From positions 62,001 to 126,000 of the forward strand of contig JAHBWY010000007.1 in assembly GCA_019636735.1 (NCBI GenBank): a stretch of DNA of 64,000 nt. The letters are read 5' to 3'. How positions within the stretch are numbered: position 1 is the first letter of the stretch; each line of letters begins with the position of its first letter. Position numbers and translations under genes: made by a program. Source of the DNA: Phycisphaeraceae bacterium. GTDB taxonomy: Bacteria > Planctomycetota > Phycisphaerae > Phycisphaerales > SM1A02. Positions 34,189-43,270 of this stretch are shown one piece after another. Below the pieces are notes generated by a model that saw nothing but the letters and a program-made list of their open reading frames with translations, did not search any database and was not told the DNA's origin.

Positions 34189-35622
34189 TTACGGCGTGCC
34201 GCTGGGCTCGGCCGTCACGGTGAGTTCGACGCGCTCCGACCCGGAGGTCGGGGTCGACTCACCAGAGATCCCCTGTCGATGCAGCTTCTGCACACGCAGG
34301 GAACTCCAATCGGTCACGCGCAAGTCGGGCGACTCCGGACCATCGTGCACGCGAAGGATTTCGTAGGCGTTGTCGCGCTGCGCGGGGAGGAGTCCTGCGT
34401 CCCGAATCAGGCGGCAGAGCATCGGCTCGTTCATGCAATAGGCGGTTCCAGCGCTTGAGACGACATTCTCTTCCATCATGACCGAGCCCATGTCGTTCGC
34501 GCCGAAACGAAGACCGACCTGCCCCACATGCGGACCCATCGTGACCCAGCTCGAACCGATCGACCAGATGTTGTCGATGACAAGGCGCGAGAGCGCCTGC
34601 GTCCTCAGGTAGTCGGTGGCGCCGCTCATGCGAACGAATCGACCGAACTCCGGGTGCGCCTCCTTCACGCCGCGACCATCGAGCGTGGCGACGACATCGC
34701 CCGGGAAGGGCGCGTCGGAATCCCGATCCCATTCGCGCGCACGGCCGAGCGGTGTGTTCTCGCGTTGAAAGGGCCAGGAGATGAACGCCATGTACCGTCC
34801 GCCAGCCTCGGCGCCGAAGTCGCGCAGGGCGCGCTCCTGCCACTCGCGGCAGAGAAGCATGTGATGGATGCGATCCGCCACCCCCTCGATGTGCCCGAAC
34901 ATCATCGTGGCGCTCGTATGCATGCCGAGGCGATGCGCCTCGTACATGGTGGTGAGCCACGCCTCTGCCGTGCACTTGCCGAGCCCGATCTTCCGACGCA
35001 CCGCCGGAGCGAAGATCTCACCGCCACCTCCCGGCACCGAGCTCAGACCAGCCGACTTCAGGCGCTCGAGCACCCATCGCACCTTCTCGCCGAGGGACGC
35101 CCCCGGCGGATCGAAGAAGCGCACGAACTCGATGAACTCGGGGGGACTGAAGGCGTGAATGTGAACCTGCGGGAAGCGCTCTCGAATCGCCGCGAGGAGC
35201 TGCTCATACCAGGACAGCGGCAACTCCGGGTTCATGCCACCCTGCATCAGGATCTGCGTGCCGCCGATGGCGACGAGCTCCTCGACCTTCGCGAGGATGG
35301 CGTCGATCGAGAGGGTGTAGGCGTCGGCCTCGTCACCATCGCGCCGGAAGGCGCAGAAGGTGCAGCGCGCGGTACAGACATTCGTGTAGTTGATGTTGCG
35401 ATCGATCACATAGGTCCGGATCGAGTCGCCGTGCAGCGCCCGGCATCGACGATCCGCCCAGGCGCCGAGTTCTTCGAGGGGCATGCGATGCCAGAGGTCA
35501 AGCGCCTGTTCGCCCGACAGGCGCACTTCACCCGCGACCACGGCGTCGAGGAAGCCCGGATCGAGGGCGTCATGCGCTGAGGCGGCCGATGCAGGAGCCG
35601 GGATGGACGACTTCGTCGTCAT
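34189..35622 (-). CDS. mqnC: MqnC, cyclic dehypoxanthine futalosine synthase
   Basis: A 477-residue radical SAM enzyme of the futalosine menaquinone pathway. It carries YVIDRNINYTNVCTARCTFCAFRR, with the CxxxCxxC cluster at Cys83, Cys87 and Cys90; the flanking IDRNINYTNVC is characteristic of MqnC rather than MqnE. Further motifs are TQILMQGGMNPELPLSWYE, VPGGGGEIFAPAVRRKI and WVTMGPHVGQVGLRFGANDMGSVMMEENVVSSAG. It is about 100 residues longer than many homologues, mainly at the C-terminus. I take ATG 35622, 34 bases after the ispH stop; a start at 35670 would overlap ispH. Confidence 0.93.
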   Translation of the reverse strand: MTTKSSIPAPASAASAHDALDPGFLDAVVAGEVRLSGEQALDLWHRMPLEELGAWADRRCRALHGDSIRTYVIDRNINYTNVCTARCTFCAFRRDGDEADAYTLSIDAILAKVEELVAIGGTQILMQGGMNPELPLSWYEQLLAAIRERFPQVHIHAFSPPEFIEFVRFFDPPGASLGEKVRWVLERLKSAGLSSVPGGGGEIFAPAVRRKIGLGKCTAEAWLTTMYEAHRLGMHTSATMMFGHIEGVADRIHHMLLCREWQERALRDFGAEAGGRYMAFISWPFQRENTPLGRAREWDRDSDAPFPGDVVATLDGRGVKEAHPEFGRFVRMSGATDYLRTQALSRLVIDNIWSIGSSWVTMGPHVGQVGLRFGANDMGSVMMEENVVSSAGTAYCMNEPMLCRLIRDAGLLPAQRDNAYEILRVHDGPESPDLRVTDWSSLRVQKLHRQGISGESTPTSGSERVELTVTAEPSGTP

Positions 35623-35656
35623 GTCACTCTGGGCACTCTGGCGTTCGACTGGCGGC

Positions 35657-36718
35657 CTAGTTCGATGCACCCACGGTCAGATCGACGGTCCGGAAGGGAA
35701 TCTTCCGCTCGTCCAGCCAGCGCCGGAGCTCCGGTCCGCTGTCGACCCGAATGACGCGCCGCTCGGCGGCGTCGATGCCGCGGGAGCGCATCAGGGCCTT
35801 CAAGGTTCCCGGAAGTCCGAACTCGACTTCCTCGTGGTAGACATCGCGCTGCTCGACATCGCCGCCGTGCTTTTCGATCAGCTCCACGATGATCTCGTGG
35901 ACGAGATCCTCGGGCGCACTGGCGCCGGCGGTGATGAGGACTGTGCCCACGCCATCGAACCACTCGGAGCGAATCTCGCTCTTGTCGTCGATGAGCCGAG
36001 CCGGCGTCCCGACATTCTGAGAAATCTCCGTGAGACGCAGCGAGTTCGAACTGTTGCGGCTGCCGACCACCAGCACAAGGTCTGCGTCGGGGGCGATGGC
36101 CCGCACCGCGCGCTGCCGGTTCGTCGTCGCGTAGCAGATGTCGCTCGTCGGTGGCTCCTTGATGTCGGGGAACGCTCGCTTGAGCGCCGCGATGATGATC
36201 CCGGCGTCATCGGTCGAGAGTGTCGTCTGCGTGAGGTAGACGAGCTTCGAGGTGTCCTTGATCACGAGCTTCGGAATGTCGTCGGGACTCTCGACGACCT
36301 GAATCGCCTCCGGCGCCTCGCCGCGCGTGCCGATCACCTCCTGATGCGAGGCGTGACCGATGAGCAGAATCTGGAAGCCCTTGCGCGCGTATCGAATCGC
36401 CTCGGCGTGCACCTTGGTGACCAGCGGACAGGTGGCGTCGATCGCCGTCAGCCGCCGCACCGCGGCCTCGGCGCGGATCGCGGGGCTCACGCCATGGGCG
36501 CTGAAGACCACGATGGCGCCGTCGGGCACTTCCTCAATGCTCTCAACGAACATCACACCGCGCCCCTTGAATCGCTCCACGACATGCTTGTTGTGCACGA
36601 TCTCGTGATAGACGCAGATCCGCTCCCCCGGGCAGATGTCGAGGAGCTGGTCGACCACATCGATGGCCATGTAGACGCCGGCGCAGAAGCCGCGTGGGTT
36701 GGCCAGGATCAGTTTCAT
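35657..36718 (-). CDS. ispH: IspH, 4-hydroxy-3-methylbut-2-enyl diphosphate reductase
   Basis: The last enzyme of the MEP isoprenoid pathway, producing IPP and DMAPP. It starts MKLILANPRGFCAGVYMAID and has the three Fe-S cysteines Cys12 (FCAG), Cys97 (IDATCPLV) and Cys195 (DICYATTNRQRAV), plus GHASHQEVIGTRGEAP. Length is 353 residues; the last 40 or so (after AERRVIRVDSG, including RRWLDERKIPFRTVDLTV) exceed the usual 310-320. TAGGAT lies 7 bases before the ATG, so the message may be leaderless. mqnC follows 34 bases downstream, and menaquinone needs the prenyl tail this pathway supplies. Confidence 0.94.
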   Translation of the reverse strand: MKLILANPRGFCAGVYMAIDVVDQLLDICPGERICVYHEIVHNKHVVERFKGRGVMFVESIEEVPDGAIVVFSAHGVSPAIRAEAAVRRLTAIDATCPLVTKVHAEAIRYARKGFQILLIGHASHQEVIGTRGEAPEAIQVVESPDDIPKLVIKDTSKLVYLTQTTLSTDDAGIIIAALKRAFPDIKEPPTSDICYATTNRQRAVRAIAPDADLVLVVGSRNSSNSLRLTEISQNVGTPARLIDDKSEIRSEWFDGVGTVLITAGASAPEDLVHEIIVELIEKHGGDVEQRDVYHEEVEFGLPGTLKALMRSRGIDAAERRVIRVDSGPELRRWLDERKIPFRTVDLTVGASN

Positions 36719-36833
36719 GGAATCAATCCTAGCACGCGGCGGCGCCTCCACCGACGGGTCCTGCGGGCCGTCGCGTGGCTCCTCCCTGCGGGTCGCGCGA
36801 ACCCTGACATCGTCTCCTACACTCGCCGCTTCC

Positions 36834-37715
36834 ATGAACGCAACGCAGAAGGTCTGGATCGATGGCGCTCTTGTGCCCGCGTCGCAGGCCACCGTCTCGG
36901 TCTTCGACCACGGCCTTCTCTACGGTGACGGCTGCTTCGAGGGAATCCGAGCCTATGGCGGCCGTGTCTTCAAGCTCGGCGCTCACCTGAAGCGCATGTG
37001 GCAGAGTGCCGATCGCATTCGACTCACCCCCGCGTTCACGCAGGATGAGGTCGCCCGCGCCATCCGCGAGACGATCGCCGCCAACGGTCTCTCGGACGCC
37101 TACATCCGGCTCATCTTCACGCGCGGCGTCGGCTCGCTCGGACTGAACCCGTTCAAGTGCCCGAAGGCAGGAACCATTGTCATCGCGGGGACGATCGAGC
37201 TCTATCCCCCGAAGCTCTACGAGGAAGGCATGAAGGTCATCGTGGCGCAGCGGCCTCGAATTCCAATTGCCTGTCTCGACCCGGCGATCAAGAGCCTCAA
37301 CTACCTGAACAACATCCTCGCCAAGATCGAGGCGATCGACGCCGGAGTGCTCGAGGCGATCATGCTCAACACCGAGGGTGAAGTCTCCGAGTGCACCGGC
37401 GACAACATCTTCGCCGTCAAGGGCGATGCAATCCTGACGCCGCCGCCCTCCGCCGGCATGCTCCATGGCATCACGCGGCAGTTCGTGATGGACACGCTCG
37501 CCCCCGCGATCGGGCATTCGGTCACCGAGCGATCGCTGACGCTTGACGACTTCGACCGGGCCGACGAGGTGTTTCTCACTGGAACGGCGGCGGAGATCAT
37601 CGGCGTCACCGCAATTGGCGAGAAGCGCATCGGATCGGGCCGAGTGGGTCCGGTGACGAAGCGGCTCATCGAGGAGTTCCGCGCCCGTGTGGCGAAGAAT
37701 GCGCCCGAGGATTGA
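36834..37715 (+). CDS. ilvE: Branched-chain amino acid aminotransferase
   Basis: A 293-residue fold-type IV PLP aminotransferase that interconverts branched-chain amino acids and their 2-oxo acids. Motifs: KVWIDGALVPASQATVSVFDHGLLYGDGCFEGIRAY at the start, YIRLIFTRGVGSLGL, the PLP lysine in DPAIKSLNYLNNILAKIEA, EVSECTGDNIFAVKGD and DEVFLTGTAAEIIGVTAIGEKRIG at the end. D-amino-acid or ADC-lyase relatives share the fold, but FEGIRAY and SLNYLNNILAK favour IlvE. TACACT lies 10 bases before the ATG. It is divergent from ispH. Confidence 0.92.
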   Translation: MNATQKVWIDGALVPASQATVSVFDHGLLYGDGCFEGIRAYGGRVFKLGAHLKRMWQSADRIRLTPAFTQDEVARAIRETIAANGLSDAYIRLIFTRGVGSLGLNPFKCPKAGTIVIAGTIELYPPKLYEEGMKVIVAQRPRIPIACLDPAIKSLNYLNNILAKIEAIDAGVLEAIMLNTEGEVSECTGDNIFAVKGDAILTPPPSAGMLHGITRQFVMDTLAPAIGHSVTERSLTLDDFDRADEVFLTGTAAEIIGVTAIGEKRIGSGRVGPVTKRLIEEFRARVAKNAPED

Positions 37716-37781
37716 TCACGCCGCGCGCGCGTCGAGCCGGGAGGCTCCCCTCGAAGCCTTCCCCACGCGTCGGAACCCGCC

Positions 37782-38888
37782 ATGAGCCAAGCGGCCCCCA
37801 CCGCCTTCTTCGAGCTCGATCTCGAGGGCCTTCGCGCCTGGGTGACCGAGCGCCGTCTCCCTCGCTTTGCCGCGGAGCAGATGGCGCGCTGGGTCTACGA
37901 GCGCGGCGTGGTCGATCCCGCGCAGATGACCGATCTCTCGAAGCTCGCGCGAGAGATGCTGGCGCGCGAGATGGTCTTCCTGCAGGGCAGGGTCCGCCAG
38001 CATCAGCTCGCAACCGACGGCACGCAGAAGCTGCTGATCGCGTGGCCGCCGAGCTCGACCGCAGGCCCTGATTCGGCGGCGACCCTCGAACAGATCGACC
38101 CATCGGAGCGGCGCACCGAGTGCGTGATGATTCCGACGGAGGATCGTCGCACGGCATGCATCTCGAGCCAGGTGGGGTGTCCCGTCGGCTGCCGATTCTG
38201 TGCAAGCGGACTCGGAGGACTCGAGGGGAACCTCACCCGAGGTCGGATTCTCGAGCAGGTCTGGCAACTCGCCCGGCTGCCCGATGTGACGAGGATCTCC
38301 CATGTCGTCTTCATGGGCATGGGCGAGCCTCTGGCGAACTTCGCCGCGGTGACCGACGCGATCCGGACTCTCAACGCACCGTGGGGCTTCGGCATTTCGG
38401 CGAGGCGCATCACCGTGAGCACGGTCGGACTTCCCGCCTCGATCCGGAAGCTCTGCGATTTTGAGATCCCCGTGACGCTCGCGCTCTCGCTGCATGCGCC
38501 GACCGATGCGGTTCGTCGCCAGATCATTCCGTGGGCGGAGTACTCGACCATCAAGGAGCTCCTTGATGCAGCGCAGGAGTGGTTCGACAGGACGGGGCGC
38601 GAGATCACGCTCGAGTACATCCTGCTCGGCGGCGTGAATGACCAGGTCGATCATGCAAGTGAACTCGCCCGGCTGGCCCGCTCCATGCGCGCGAATGTCA
38701 ACCTGATCCGCTACAACGAGGTCGCGGGCCTTCCCTTTGCGCGACCGCGCGACGAGGATGTGCTCCGCTTCCAGCAAGTTCTTCGCGAGCGCGGGGTGAA
38801 CACCCACATTCGACGAAGTCGCGGGCGCGACATTGCCGCCGCCTGCGGCCAATTGCGTCACGAGTCACGCCGCGCGACGGCCCGGTGA
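37782..38888 (+). CDS. rlmN: RlmN, 23S rRNA/tRNA adenine-C2 methyltransferase
   Basis: A 368-residue radical SAM methyltransferase that methylates A2503 of 23S rRNA and A37 of some tRNAs. The cluster motif GCPVGCRFCASG gives Cys133, Cys137 and Cys140. Cys355 near the C-terminus (DIAAACGQLR) is at the position of the methyl-carrying Cys355 of E. coli RlmN. Also seen: ISSQVGCPVG, VVFMGMGEPLANF, RRITVSTVGLP, LALSLHAPTDAVRRQIIP and EYILLGGVND. It follows ilvE by 66 bases. No promoter is obvious. Confidence 0.95.
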   Translation: MSQAAPTAFFELDLEGLRAWVTERRLPRFAAEQMARWVYERGVVDPAQMTDLSKLAREMLAREMVFLQGRVRQHQLATDGTQKLLIAWPPSSTAGPDSAATLEQIDPSERRTECVMIPTEDRRTACISSQVGCPVGCRFCASGLGGLEGNLTRGRILEQVWQLARLPDVTRISHVVFMGMGEPLANFAAVTDAIRTLNAPWGFGISARRITVSTVGLPASIRKLCDFEIPVTLALSLHAPTDAVRRQIIPWAEYSTIKELLDAAQEWFDRTGREITLEYILLGGVNDQVDHASELARLARSMRANVNLIRYNEVAGLPFARPRDEDVLRFQQVLRERGVNTHIRRSRGRDIAAACGQLRHESRRATAR

Positions 38889-38922
38889 GTCGGGAGCGGC
38901 TTGGTTACTCCGGTCACGCGCC

Positions 38923-41900
38923 TCACGCGCGGCGGGCGAGGCTCTCAAACTCCTCGGGGGTCAGCCGGCGGATCGAGCCATCGAGCGCGCGTTCGTGCAT
39001 GCGCCGGAGAATCACACTCCACTGCTCCGCCTGGTCCGGCTCGCTGCACGCGCGTTCAAGAAGGGCGACGAAGACATCGCGCCGCTGGCGATCTTCAGGC
39101 GCCCCCCGGGCCGCCATCGGCACGAGCCCTCGGAGCGATCTGACCAGTCGAGCCGGCCAGTCACTGGAACGGAAGTCGAGCCGGAAGCGGCGCCCGAACG
39201 CCGTGAGCTCCACCCGATTCAGGTAGCGGCGCTCGATTCGATCCCCTCGAGAGGTCCTGATCTCAAGCTGATCGCGTGTTCGGCGATGCTGCTCGATGCT
39301 GGTGCTCATGGTGGTGACATACAGCAGGTCGCGGGGCAGCCACAGTTCCGCCAGGGGAAGAATCGAAAGCCGCGTCCAGGTCTTCTCTTCGGTGTCCGGA
39401 TCCGCGCGGTGCACGGCGGCAATCTGCTCGGCGAGCGCCTGGGCATAGGAGAGGCCACCGAACATCACCGCGCGGTGGAGCGCCACGACGAGATCCCTCT
39501 GCGCGGCTCGCCCCTCTTCGGAGCGATCGAGCTCCGGCATGCGGGCCAACTGGGCCTCGAGCAGCCAGCGCAAGCGAGGCGCCATCCGACGGCCGCCGCG
39601 CCCATCGCGCCCGAGTTCAAGGACCAGTCGACGGGCAAGTCGCGGCAACGGCTCCGCGCGTTCGCGCGCCGCTCGATCGGGTCGATCGGGCCGAAGCGCC
39701 AGTCGGCGGCCCGCCTCGAAGGCCTCGAGCGATCGGCCGTAGCCTCGCGATTCGACTCGCCGAAGCGCCGCCTCGATCGCCTCAAGTCGGACGGGAATCA
39801 ACCCCCGTTGAAACGAGACACCCAGCAGGGTCAGGTCAATGACCCGATCCGAGAGAAATCCGCGACGCAGCGTGCGCGCGACATCGGCGGCAAAGACTCC
39901 ATCGGGGCGGCAGACGCCCAGCGCCGTCGGCTCCAACTGCTCAAGCGCCGCAAGAGATGCGTCGTCAACCTGGTCGACCAGGCCACCGGAGTTCACAACG
40001 GCCCAAGTCCGATCCGCTCGGGCGACGCGAAGCAGCGGATCGGGGCCCATGGCGCGAAGGGCCTCCACGCCATCCATGCCGACGATGAGATCGGCCTCGC
40101 CATAGGGAATGCCCGCGGCGACCACGGCATCTTCACCCGGCGCAAGTCGCGTGAAGAGAACCTGCGACCATGAGCGACGGCCGGGACCGATCGGCGCCGT
40201 GTGCCAGGTGGCCTGCACGCGATAGCCCATGGCCCGGCCCGCCTCGCTCACCACGGCTGCGGCAATGCCCGGCGGCTCACCGCGATATCCCGCGAAGTGC
40301 GCTCGCCAGAGGCCCGCTCGGCCATGCACCGGTTGCGGCGGCGCCATGCGTCGCTCTCCCGCCTCCACGCGCCAGCGCGGTGGACGGGTGCGGACCACCT
40401 CGACTTGCTCAAGCAGCGGCCTCGCGCGGATGCTGGGAACCCACGCCCCCTCCTCGCTCTCCACGCGCACCGTGAACTCGGTCCGCACCGGATCGCTGCC
40501 ACGCTCAAGCCCTCGCTCGACGAGCGCCGCCGTTGAGAGCGGGCGAAGCTCGCACGCCGTCTCCGCCGACCAGATGAGGCGCTGGGTCGGCGCGAAGCCG
40601 AGGCGATCGATCTCGACCGCGCTGCGTTCAAGCAGCGCCACATCACGCCGAGGCGGCGGACCGTCGCGCAGGAGCGCGAGGGTCACGCCTTCATGCTCCG
40701 CCGCGCGGCGCAGCATCGCCCGTGCCTCGCCGCGGTCGTTCAGATCCGCCCGCTCGACCAGCAGCCGCGCGGCACCCTCGATGGGCACGACCGCGCGCGC
40801 CAGTCGCTCGGGATCGGGCTCATCATCGGCGGCGAGGTCGCACAGGACGAAGATGCGCGCTCTCTCCGATGCCACGGCCTGACGGATCGCCCCGGCGCCT
40901 TCGAGCGCGAAGCGGCGGCGCTCCCAGATCTCGACCAGGACCTGGCGCTCGCCGGGATGAGTCGGCTGGTCGGCCACGACCAGCGCGATACGGGGCGACT
41001 CCACCTCCTCGGCCCGCTCCTCGGAGAGCTCCTTCGCGACTTCGGCGATGAGCTGGCGCGACAGGTCGATGGCGCTGGCAACACCGATCCCGGCGCCGCG
41101 TCGCGGCACCACCACGCGCTCCGCCTCGGGCTGCGCCGCCTCGAGGCGCGACGCGACACCAAGGTTCGGCCGCACGGCATGCAGCAGGTGAACAATCCGC
41201 CGCGCGAGGATCGACGGTCGAAGGGCGTCGTTCGCGTCAAGGGAGGCCGGGTGCTGCTCCTCGTCCGGAGGGAGTCGATGCCACCAGAGGAGCGACGGCT
41301 GCTCGCCGGAAGCGCGAGCCTCTTCCGCCGCGGTCGCAATGCTCAGCGCCACGCTCCCCGGGCGCGGCTCGAGGACGAGCACATTCTCACAGCGCTGCAG
41401 CAGACGAAGGAGCGCGGCCGGGTCGACCGGATGAACAAGCCCCAGGCGCATGAGCGGAATGCGCCCCGTCAATCCAAGCTCGCGAAGCACATGCTGGGCC
41501 GCGACCAGACATGGTCCGACCGCAATCAGGCCCCATGGTTCGCGCTCGCCGGGGCTCGGGAGCGAGAGGTGCAGGTTGAGTTCCATGCGGCGCGCGAGAC
41601 GCATGACATCGAGCCCCTCGCCTCCCCGGGGGGCGCGACGCTCTCGCCGGAGCGCCAACAGCGCGTCGACGCGATCGAGCACGCGATTGGGCCTCGCCCT
41701 GATCGTCTCGAGCGATCGAAGAATCGACACATGCACGGCGATGATCGCCGCACCTCCGGCGCCTGCGGCGATGCGCAGTGCGTCGTCGATCGTGTCCCGG
41801 AGACTCTCCACATCGCTGGGCTCCAGACATGGCAGGTCGAGGCACTGCGCCGCATGTCGGGGGCATGACGAGGGTGAGAGGTCGGGGTTGTCCTCGATCA

Positions 41901-42321
41901 CCACGACGGCCACGCCACGCGATGACGCTGTCTCGGTGGAGCGCCGCTGACGCACCCGCGCCGCGAGTCGCTCAAGCGCCGGCATCGCCCGCTCGAGGTG
42001 ATCGTTGGGGACGAGCGCAACGCCCGACTCCCCGCGCGCCGCATCGGCATCGACCATCGCCACCGAGCGAGCGCCATCACCGCCGTCGACCACTTCCACC
42101 CGATGCTGTTCGAGCGTTCGGCGACTCGTCTCATCGCCAAGCAGGCGGAAGATCGGCTCGAAGGGCGCGCGACGCGGCGAGGCGATCGTGCGCACCGGAC
42201 TCTCCGCTTCGAGCACTCCCTTGACGATTGCCTCGAATGCGCTCGCCAGGACATCGCCCTCGACGCGCGCCATCGCGGGAGTCCACGGCACGGGCTGCAC
42301 CGACGAGGGGAGCGCCGTCAT
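38923..42321 (-). CDS. Indolepyruvate-oxidoreductase-like fusion protein lacking Fe-S ligands
   Basis: This 1132-residue protein resembles the large fused indolepyruvate:ferredoxin oxidoreductases. I read, in order: a Pyr-type domain (about 1-210; AIVKGVLEAESPV, DLPCLEPSDVESLRDTIDDAL), a transketolase-C-like domain (about 255-360; WGLIAVGPCLVAAQHVLREL, MRLGLVHPVDPAALLRLL), a degenerate PP-like region (about 410-600), a gamma domain (about 670-820; GIPYGEADLIVGMDGVEALR) and a C-terminal helical DUF6537-like region. The nine or so cysteines are scattered; there is no CxxCxxC ferredoxin motif and no CPGCPH-type site. Activity is therefore uncertain; it may be a non-catalytic or altered paralogue. 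Its start overlaps the stop of the HAD gene by ATGA. Confidence 0.65.
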   Translation of the reverse strand: MTALPSSVQPVPWTPAMARVEGDVLASAFEAIVKGVLEAESPVRTIASPRRAPFEPIFRLLGDETSRRTLEQHRVEVVDGGDGARSVAMVDADAARGESGVALVPNDHLERAMPALERLAARVRQRRSTETASSRGVAVVVIEDNPDLSPSSCPRHAAQCLDLPCLEPSDVESLRDTIDDALRIAAGAGGAAIIAVHVSILRSLETIRARPNRVLDRVDALLALRRERRAPRGGEGLDVMRLARRMELNLHLSLPSPGEREPWGLIAVGPCLVAAQHVLRELGLTGRIPLMRLGLVHPVDPAALLRLLQRCENVLVLEPRPGSVALSIATAAEEARASGEQPSLLWWHRLPPDEEQHPASLDANDALRPSILARRIVHLLHAVRPNLGVASRLEAAQPEAERVVVPRRGAGIGVASAIDLSRQLIAEVAKELSEERAEEVESPRIALVVADQPTHPGERQVLVEIWERRRFALEGAGAIRQAVASERARIFVLCDLAADDEPDPERLARAVVPIEGAARLLVERADLNDRGEARAMLRRAAEHEGVTLALLRDGPPPRRDVALLERSAVEIDRLGFAPTQRLIWSAETACELRPLSTAALVERGLERGSDPVRTEFTVRVESEEGAWVPSIRARPLLEQVEVVRTRPPRWRVEAGERRMAPPQPVHGRAGLWRAHFAGYRGEPPGIAAAVVSEAGRAMGYRVQATWHTAPIGPGRRSWSQVLFTRLAPGEDAVVAAGIPYGEADLIVGMDGVEALRAMGPDPLLRVARADRTWAVVNSGGLVDQVDDASLAALEQLEPTALGVCRPDGVFAADVARTLRRGFLSDRVIDLTLLGVSFQRGLIPVRLEAIEAALRRVESRGYGRSLEAFEAGRRLALRPDRPDRAARERAEPLPRLARRLVLELGRDGRGGRRMAPRLRWLLEAQLARMPELDRSEEGRAAQRDLVVALHRAVMFGGLSYAQALAEQIAAVHRADPDTEEKTWTRLSILPLAELWLPRDLLYVTTMSTSIEQHRRTRDQLEIRTSRGDRIERRYLNRVELTAFGRRFRLDFRSSDWPARLVRSLRGLVPMAARGAPEDRQRRDVFVALLERACSEPDQAEQWSVILRRMHERALDGSIRRLTPEEFESLARRA

Positions 42322-43199
42322 CGGCCCCGCCCCAGCCCAAAGTGCGAGAGAGCACGATCAACCGCCTCCGCGACGCCATCCCGATCGAAGGGCGCGACCA
42401 CGACATCGGCGACCTGACGCACCGGCTCAATCGCGTTTCCCATCGCGATCCCGAGGCCCGCCGACTTCACCATGCCGACATCGTTGAGGCCATCCCCGAT
42501 CGCGACGACGCGCGAAGGATCGATGTTGCGCTCCGAACAAATCCACTCGACGGCCGTCCACTTGTCGACCCCGCGAGCGAAGACTTCAAGCAGGTGCGTG
42601 GAACTCCCGACGGTCTCCGTCTGCGTCAGCGCCCCCCACTGCTGGGCGTGAATGAGCCCCCCGTGGCGGTCGAGCATGATTCGCGTGCAGGCGGCCAGGC
42701 GCTCGGAGGGCGCGACACTTCCCACTCGGAGCGTGCCATGGGTGAGCTCACGGCGATGCGCCTCATCGGGGCAGAGCACCTCGAGGCGCGTCAGATCGTG
42801 GGTATCGAACCACCAGCGCGACGCCGCGTCGAGCTGGTGTTCGCCGACCAGGCAATAGTCATGATCGCTTTCGTGGTGGTCCTTGAGAAGCAGTGCCCGA
42901 TGTCCATGCTCGAGCAGCAGGCGCGTGCAGTCAGCCACCACTTCGGCATCAAGCGTCGCGCGGCGCACCGTGGCGCCGTCCCCGGCGCGATTGACCACGC
43001 TCCCGCCGGCACCCACCAGCAGGCCATCGTGGTTGATCGCATCGATCGCCCGTCGGGACTCCTTCCAATTCCGACCCGTGGCGAGGACGATTTCGATGCC
43101 GGCGTCGCGGGCCCTGTGAAGAGCTGCGGCATTGACGGCCGATACCCCGCCATCCCGGCCCAGCAGCGTGCCGTCGAGATCAATCACCAGGAGCGCCAC
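42318..43199 (-). CDS. Cof-type HAD-IIB hydrolase
   Basis: A 293-residue HAD-superfamily phosphatase. The four HAD motifs are present: VIDLDGTLLG (nucleophile and general-acid aspartates 7 and 9), LATGRN (motif II), the lysine in ARGVDKWTAVEWI (motif III) and AIGDGLNDVGMVKSAGLGIAMGNA (motif IV), with the type IIB cap between. Such enzymes dephosphorylate sugar phosphates, flavin precursors or other small molecules; the substrate is unknown. The start is GTG 43199, 7 bases after TACCTT. Its stop overlaps the start of the large oxidoreductase-like gene, so they form a two-gene unit. Confidence 0.9.
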   Translation of the reverse strand: MALLVIDLDGTLLGRDGGVSAVNAAALHRARDAGIEIVLATGRNWKESRRAIDAINHDGLLVGAGGSVVNRAGDGATVRRATLDAEVVADCTRLLLEHGHRALLLKDHHESDHDYCLVGEHQLDAASRWWFDTHDLTRLEVLCPDEAHRRELTHGTLRVGSVAPSERLAACTRIMLDRHGGLIHAQQWGALTQTETVGSSTHLLEVFARGVDKWTAVEWICSERNIDPSRVVAIGDGLNDVGMVKSAGLGIAMGNAIEPVRQVADVVVAPFDRDGVAEAVDRALSHFGLGRGR

Positions 43200-43270
43200 T
43201 GCGGAGAAGGTACCCGCCTCAGGCAGCGCGAGAAAGGCGACGCTTGGGCTACACTGCCCGGTTCGACCCC

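Noticed and set aside
35483..36928. A 481-codon plus-strand frame opposite mqnC/ispH
   Set aside because: Antisense shadow of two enzymes with full motifs.
38833..41868. Long plus-strand frames opposite the 1132-residue oxidoreductase-like gene
   Set aside because: Either strand is open because of GC bias; only the minus frame gives domain-like sequence.
41990..42110. GDG followed about 22 residues later by ND in the large oxidoreductase-like protein, resembling a thiamine-diphosphate motif
   Set aside because: It lies in the N-terminal Pyr-type domain, not in the PP domain where the motif works, so probably chance.
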